Part shown: positions 57,831-64,000 of the stretch, piece by piece | Position numbering within the stretch: position 1 is the stretch's first letter | Layout: each line of letters starts with the position of its first letter | Source of the DNA: Valencia hispanica | Taxonomy: Eukaryota > Chordata > Actinopteri > Cyprinodontiformes > Valenciidae | Direction: 5' to 3' | Assembly (NCBI GenBank): GCA_963556495.2 | Contig: OY747716.1 | Span: forward strand, 51,452,318-51,516,317 | Length of the DNA: 64,000 nt | The notes under the pieces: model-generated | What the model saw: the letters and a program-made list of their open reading frames with translations, nothing else | What the model was told of the DNA's origin: nothing | Databases searched by the model: none | Translations under genes and position numbers: made by a program

Positions 57831-59252
57831 TCAGATCTCTGATGTATGATGGAGCTGATTATTAAGGGCTTTATATGTAAGAAGGAGGATCTTAAATTCT
57901 ATTCTGGATTTAACAGGGAGCCAATGAAGGGAAGCTAAAACAGGAGAAATGTGATCTCTCTTTTTAATATTCATCAGAACTCTTGCTGCAGCATTTTGGA
58001 TCAACTGAAGGCTTTTAATGGCATTTTGTGGACGACCTGATAGTAAAGAATTACAGTAGTCCAGCCTTGAGGTAACAAATGCATGGACTAGTTTCTCAGC
58101 ATCACTCCTGGACAGTATGTTTCTAATTTTAGCAATATTCCGGAGGTAAAAGAAAGAAATCCTAGAAACCTGTTTAATATGGGATTTAAATGTCAAGTCT
58201 TGGTCAAAAATAACACAGAGGTTCTTTACGTTATTACTGGGGGCCAATTTAATGCCATCCAGATGAAGTGATTGACTAATCAGTTTCTGTTTTAGAACTT
58301 CTGGTCCAAAGACAGCAACTTCTGTCTTGTCAGAATTTAAAAACAAAAAGTTTAGATTCATCCATGTTTTTATGTCTTCCAGACATGCCTGTAATCTACC
58401 TAACTGACTGGGTTCATCAGGATTTATGGATAAATATAGTTGTGTATCATCGGCATAGCTGTGGAAATGTATCCCATGCTGTCTAATGATTCTACCAATT
58501 GGGAGCATATATATGGTGAAAAGAATTGTTCCAAGCACAGAACCCTGTGGAACTCCACAAGTAACCCTTGAGAGTGAAGAAGATTTATCATTTAGATGAA
58601 CAAACTGGAATCTATCAGACAAATCAGATTTAAACCAGCCTAGTGCTGTTCCTTTGATCCCTGCAACATGTTGAAGCCTTTCTAAGAGAATATTATGATC
58701 GACTGTGTCAAAAGCAGCACTGAGATCTAACAAAACCAGAACAGACACCAGTCCATTATCTGAGGCCATGAGAATATCATTAGTAACCTTCACCAGTGCT
58801 GTTTCAGTGCTATGATGAGCTCTAAAACCTGACTGAAACTCTTCAAACAGCTCGTTACTGTTTAGATGCTCACAGACTTGATTAGCAACAATTTTCTCAA
58901 AGACTTTGGATAAGAAAGGAAGGTTAGATATAGGTCTGTAATTCACTAAGTCATCTTGATCAAGGGAAGGTTTCTTGAGTAAAGGTTTAATTACAGCTAT
59001 TTTAAATTCCTGTGGTACGTATCCGTTTACTAAGGATAGATTCATCATATCCAAAATGGGGCCAGGAACCAAATGGAGCACTTCTTTAAATAATTTGGTT
59101 GGGATTGGGTCCAACATACAAGTTGAAGGTTTAGATGAGGCTAATATTTTTGATAATTCCGAAAACTCGACTGAATCAAAACAGCCTAAGCACAAATGAG
59201 ATTCTACAGTTCTTTCCGATGCTGCCTCATTTAATGAGGAAGAAGTAATCAT
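57831..59252 (-). pseudogene. LINE family B reverse transcriptase, second copy
   Basis: A 473-residue frame with the same RT blocks as 17331-18815, including [37 protein letters not shown] and YADDTQLY, and the same LHHTSEI end. There are no internal stops. Without ORF1 and most of the endonuclease it cannot move by itself. Confidence 0.85.
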
Positions 59253-59587
59253 GTTTGGGAGGATGCCAATGATTTTATTTTTAATAGAATTAATTTACAA
59301 AACCACAAAAAAAGTGGTCTTAATGTTTTGCAACTTGGATGAGGAAAATTAAGGGTTAGATGTTCAAAAGGACTGTAGCTATCAATTGGTCTGGGACTAA
59401 TTAGTAAATCAGAACGGAAAATGGTTGCAACTCCTCCTCCTCGCCCAGTATTTCTAGGAATGTGAAAATTTAAATGATTGGAAGGTGTTGACTCATTTAA
59501 ACTGACATAATCCTCCTGCTGTAGCCAGGTTTCTGTGAGACAAAGCAAATCAATGTGATTATCACAAATCAAGTCATTTACTAACAA
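59249..59587 (-). pseudogene. LINE family B endonuclease fragment, second copy
   Basis: It reads [20 protein letters not shown] and [20 protein letters not shown], then breaks at the internal deletion. It overlaps the RT frame by four bases only because the deletion joined distant segments. Confidence 0.7.
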
Positions 59588-60399
59588 AGTCTTTGAGGAG
59601 AGAGATCTTATGTTTAATAAATTGTTTAATTTTTCTGTTCTGTTTCTGTTATTTTTATGAGATTTTCATGATTTGCTTTTGTTGGCTTAATTTTTAATCC
59701 ATTTAATTTTGACTGTGGGCAAAAAAAATTGACTTCTTCTTTTTCTTTCCAATTTTAGATGGACATAAAGTTTGCTTATTTATGAGGAAATAATCGCAAC
59801 AGGCCAGAAGACCTTAACTTATATTTTGTTTCAATTCAAAAATGTTTTCTACTAGATTTTATTGAAGAAAATCAAAGTTTCATTCCAACTGAAATAGGCA
59901 GGAAAAACCTATCCTGTGCTTCTTGTTTTAAGCCTGATGAACAAACCGATCCAGCAGCTGCAGCATCAACAACTCATCTCAGGTACAAAATAAATTTGAT
60001 GCAACGATGCACATATAGAAACTGGATGAAAAGAGGAAATTTGGCCAGAAAAACCAGTTTTTCACTCTGGGTCTCACCTGGTTACTTTAGTCTAAGGTCT
60101 CTGTTTGCATGTCAATGTTCAGCTTTTATGGTTCAGTTTCAGGTCTTGGTCTCCTCATTCGTCTCTTGTCTTCAGTTGGGTTGCACAATCTCCTTCACGT
60201 GATAGAAATACATTATTTCTTATGACTTTTGGCGGTTTTTGTGTTGCAGATGTGTGTAAAAACATCAATTGCAGCAAACAACTCAGAGTAAAGCAGTTTC
60301 ACTGCAAAAAACGATTTTCAAGAAAGTACAGATCCCTTGTTTGTGGACATTTTTTCGTATTTGTTAAATATATTGTCTTATTTCAAGATATATTTTCAA

Positions 60400-60640
60400 G
60401 AAAATATTCACTTGTTCCATTGGTAGTGTAATAAAGCATCTTTATTGTATTTATCTAAACTAATAATCTTCACACGTCTGCCATCTTCTTTTTTTAACCC
60501 TTCAGTCACAAAAAGCCACATCATAGGACTTTCACTGGAAAAAAGGTTACTCCAGAAACAAGTTAAAATAAATTATACAAGATATTTTTGCTTGTAATAA
60601 GCTAAAAATAAATCTACCAATGGAACAAGTGAATATTTTC
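60400..60640. repeat. Perfect 27-bp inverted repeat, probable MITE core
   Basis: 27 bases at 60400-60426, containing CACTTGTTCCATTGGTAG, recur exactly as their reverse complement at 60614-60640. The spacer is 187 bp. Surrounding sequence (CACTGCAAAAAACG at about 60301) resembles a common fish MITE. Confidence 0.8.
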
Positions 60641-61329
60641 TAAAGATGACCTTTGTAGTCTCAGCAAACTTCTGCTTTTTTATAGAAACGTAGAAAACTC
60701 TCTTTCATTATCATGTTGTCTTCCCTAAAATAATTTTAGCTCTGTTTCAGCTCGTCCAGAACTGAGCTGTATGAAACCTGACCAGGACCAGAGGAGAGCT
60801 GACTTCACACTGATTTAAAGCTTCTGCTTTGGCCACTTCTCCATTTTAAACTGATTGAAGGTGTTTCTAAGCCATATTCTACGTAATAGTTTTGCTTCAA
60901 CAAATTGAAATGTATTTATGATCACTTATGGTTGACAGACCCATTTAATACATGACAATAATATTGGAAAGATTTGTTTCCACTAACTTAATTTACTAGA
61001 TTAAACAGATCATATAAAATTACACACAAATGATGTTTTCACACCTTTTTTCTGTTTATTATAAAGACTATCTGCTTACAGTTATTGAAAACACAACATT
61101 GAAGATTACAATATTACATCAAACCAATAAAGAACATTTAAAATGTTGAATATATATGTTTTAATACCTGCTTAAAGGTTGAATTTTAATCTAAGAAGGC
61201 AGCCTCATCAAAATGAGAACTTAGTAAATATGACTGTAGTATTTTATATAAGTTTTAGTTTATATTAGAAGATCTATTTATATTTTTTATTGTTATAAAG
61301 GTAATTAATATTAAGTCATTACAATTTAT

Positions 61330-61615
61330 GATAATTCCATCTATCCTCTGCAGGGGAAAATCTCCAGCATTCATTGGGCGAGGGGCGAGGTCAGGACAGG
61401 TCACCACTCCATCACACAGAGACACACAACCGTGCACACACACTCGTACCTAAGAGCCTTTTAGAGACCAATTAACCTAACAGTCATGCTTTTTGGACTG
61501 TGGGAAGAACCCACACATGCAAAGGGACAACATGCCAACTCCATGACCCCAGAATGGGATTTGAACCCAGGACCTTCTTGCTGCAAGGCAACAGTGCTAC
61601 TAACTGCTAATGATA
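61330..61615 (-). mobile_element. tRNA-derived SINE-like repeat
   Basis: On minus it reads TTAGTAGCACTGTTGCCTTG, then a pol III B box GGTTCAAATCC (plus 61557-61567), then ACATGCATGTG-like and GTGGTGACCTGTCCTGACC segments of a widespread fish repeat. The 3' limit is approximate. Confidence 0.6.
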
Positions 61616-62985
61616 ATTCATTTATCATTTTAGATTATATTAGTCATTCTCTGCATGGGTGTAGTGGTGTTATGATTCATGTAATTACACGAAGAAGGTC
61701 GCAAGACCGAAAGCTTGCAATAAAATGGATGTTGCAGTGCAGTGTTTGAGTGTGCAGCGGGTGTATTTTTATACAATTATATTTCCTAGTTCAGCAGGAC
61801 CTCATAATAAGACTTTCTTGACGGATGAGCGGTGGCCTTTTTCATTTTTCATTCATGATTCATGTAATTAAAATGTTATAGAGGCTTTATTTGCTTCTGT
61901 CAGACGTGTTTTCCTCTGAACAGACTTTATGGAATATATAACTATAGTTGAACCCTCTGCGGAGCTCAGAGGGACGAGGTGTTCCTGCTGATTCGTTTTT
62001 GTTTTTTTAAACTGTTTGAAGACCCACATGTGTCTTCATGCTAACGGGGTCACAGACTTATGTACACAGCAACATTTGCTGCATTCATAATTAATACCCA
62101 CTTTCTGCTTGCTGTTTATGTTGTTTACCTAAAAATCTCTCCATGTGCTGCAGCTCAGCTTCCGACCAACAAAGCATCTGAATGCAGAAAAAAAACACAC
62201 TAATGGATTTTCTTTGGGCTTTTGTCCCTAATATCAGCTGACAGTGTGTTGCTGGGCAGAAACCGCTCTAACTAACTAACTTTTAACTAAAACTGGCCAG
62301 GTGATCCTAAAAGTGAGTTTATAAAGAAGATGGAAGATTTCCCACGTACTTGTGAGTGAATCATTCAGAACAGAATGAGAGAAAGAGGTGGACTGAAAGT
62401 CAGTGACAAGCAGCAGAAATCCAAGAAAATCATTCACCAAGAGCTCTTGAAAATGTTGCAGCGATTCCTGGACCAAAGGAATGGACTGGCTCATTAGAGC
62501 TCTTTGACCTTTTGGATTCTTTTTGGTGAAACCTTGTATTTAAACACGCTGGGGTTGGATTTAGTGCCTGAAAACACACACACACACACACCTGATGGTG
62601 TTTCATCAGTGTGACCATTACAATGCCTCAGCACGCCTTCCATAACAACTCCCACACACACTGAGAAGATCTGCAGCGGGTGAATGAAACCATCACATGT
62701 TGTAATCCTCCAGGTGACAGTTTCTGAATAAGTTTCATCAGTTTTTACCAGTTTCTCAGTTGGTGAGCTGATAAACTGATAAACACCGCTGGGTCACATC
62801 TCCCTGTAGTTCTGCTCCACTTCAATCAGCAACAAACATGAACATTTCCTGGGAAAACTGAGATTTAACATCATTCTTAACTCAACCTTCGGCATTAATG
62901 AGGACCTTTGGTTCTGATTGGAGAAGATGGCAAACAGCTAATGCAGTCATTTTTACAGGTTTCTCACTGTGTAACAAAGTTTAAA
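61616..62985. other. Upstream DNA without recognised genes
   Basis: Contains a short (CA)n run near 62573-62591. Nothing else was supported. Confidence 0.4.
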
Positions 62986-62989
62986 GACA

Positions 62990-63340
62990 GAAATACTTTA
63001 TTAAACTGCATTACTGTGGAGAAACGGGTCAGAGAAACGTCGCTGTGAAGATGGATGGAGCTAAACCAGAACCGTCCTGGAGGAAAACCTGCAGAAGACT
63101 TCAGACTAGGATGGAGGTTCACCATCCAGCAGGACAACCAGCCTAAACATACATATGCAATGGGATGGTTTAGATCAAAGCAGATTCATGTGTTACAATG
63201 GCCTAGTCAAAGTCCAGACATGAATATGACTGGATATCTGTAGTAAGACTTAAGATTTCACTGGTGCTCTCCAAGCAATCTGTCGGAGCTGCAGATATTT
63301 TGCAAAGAAGAGGTAAAAATGTCTGAGGCTGGTAGAGACA
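62990..63340 (+). pseudogene. Tc1-like transposase remnant
   Basis: The frame at 63055-63243 reads FTIQQDNQPKHTYAMGWF then HVLQWPSQSPDMN, the second Asp and third catalytic regions of a Tc1 transposase. It ends in a stop where NPIE would follow. No terminal repeats were found. Confidence 0.75.
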
Positions 63341-63403
63341 ACTTCACAGTACACTGTTTAGTCTTCTGTTTATAAAACAAACTGAAAAACTATGAATATT
63401 TTT

Positions 63404-63657
63404 TAGGGATGTTTAATATCGGCCTTTTTACCAATATAATCTAAATCTTCATTTCTGACACCGATACAAACCGATACACGTCTACCTAAATGTTCATGCT
63501 TGGAGTTTGGCCTCATAAACTTTATCTAATCTGTGCATGATATGAAGCTAAGTTATAAAAGCCGTGTCATTAAAAAGCAAAAACCGCGACCAATAATTTC
63601 CAATATTACATTTCAATGCCAATAATAATGGCAGGCCGATAATATCAGACATCCCTA
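63404..63657. mobile_element. Short hAT-type MITE with TAGGGATG ends
   Basis: Left TAGGGATGTTTAATATCGGCC-like and right complementary GATAATATCAGACATCCCTA form inverted ends. Flanking 8-mers agree at 6 of 8. It is related in end sequence to 49366-49782. Confidence 0.7.
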
Positions 63658-64000
63658 ATAATTGTCCTTCCACCTCTTCCTTCCTTCCACCAATAATGAT
63701 CTACTTGTACTCTACTCTATTGCATTAAATCCCCATGAAACACATTAAACTTTGCAGTTTCAACATGATAAAAAGTTCAAACTGTGAATCATTTAGCAAA
63801 ACACTGTAAGTAGAAAAATAAACCTTCACATCAGCTCGTCAGCTTTGTCAATCTTTTATTTCACAGTACTGTAAAAACAGAATTGCACCTAAATATGTAT
63901 TCTTCATAACCTTATTCCCAGGAAACGCATTTATGTTTGTACCGCATTAAGAAAATATGAAACATAGAATCTGATTCATAGTTTCTGCCTTTAATTGATC

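Larger units (their letters stand above)
57374..59725 (-). mobile_element. L2/CR1-like LINE family B, second copy, truncated with internal deletion
   Basis: It is very similar to 16790-20050 by eye over the RT region and the 3' segment. Near 59296 the sequence jumps from the position equal to 18797 to that equal to 19619, removing about 0.8 kb of ORF2. The 5' end stops within the start of ORF2, so ORF1 is absent. The 3' end again reads TTCAATTCAGTTTATTTATA, with a partly different 3' UTR just inside it. Confidence 0.85.

Noticed and set aside
61557..61567. Functional tRNA gene
   Set aside because: A pol III B box is present but there is no cloverleaf around it; the context is a SINE-like repeat.
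1..64000. CRISPR arrays, operons, phage or plasmid features
   Set aside because: No regularly spaced repeats with unique spacers and no bacterial gene organisation; introns and vertebrate transposons show a eukaryotic nuclear genome.

Overview
The window is vertebrate nuclear DNA, almost certainly from a teleost fish. It holds a long multi-exon gene with consensus GT-AG splice sites in a dense background of teleost-type transposons: L2/CR1-like, Rex3-like and Rex1-like LINEs, Tc1-like elements, hAT-type MITEs and a tRNA-derived SINE. There are no operons or bacterial genes. A killifish or livebearer relative is possible, because the receptor tail resembles what I remember of Xiphophorus egfrb/xmrk, but I could not verify this.

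The one real host gene is an epidermal growth factor receptor on the minus strand. I could place 27 coding exons between 55325 (ATG) and 5915 (stop). They sum to 3501 nt, keep one open frame across all 26 junctions, and give 1166 residues plus stop. The protein has a signal peptide, four extracellular domains (L-Cys-L-Cys), one membrane segment (about 645-667), a tyrosine kinase with all catalytic motifs, and a tail carrying the known docking tyrosines. Compared with human EGFR, the short exon 26 was not found; its loss would be in frame. Intron 1 is about 23.5 kb; the other introns run from 76 bp to 6.4 kb.

Region by region: 1-3890 lies downstream of the receptor and is stacked transposons (L2-like LINE, Tc1 remnant, near-intact Tc1). 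3891-5914 is the unresolved 3' flank/3' UTR. 5915-31699 holds exons 27 to 2. Introns there carry a (GGAA)n tract, an L2 3' fragment, a TTAA-flanked element broken by a retro-insertion, a nearly full-length L2-like LINE, a Tc1 that makes up almost all of intron 11, several MITEs and a Rex3 fragment. 31700-55243 is intron 1. It has a decayed zinc-finger-type repetitive gene, Rex3- and Rex1-like LINE pieces, MITEs and simple repeats, and ends beside exon 1 in a 562-bp G-rich pentamer satellite. 55244-55540 is exon 1 with a (CCT)n tract upstream. 55541-64000 is upstream DNA with a second copy of the L2-like LINE, a SINE, a Tc1 remnant and a MITE.

The transposon genes are parasites and do not work with the receptor. 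They may affect its introns through splice-site proximity, repeats and antisense sequence.
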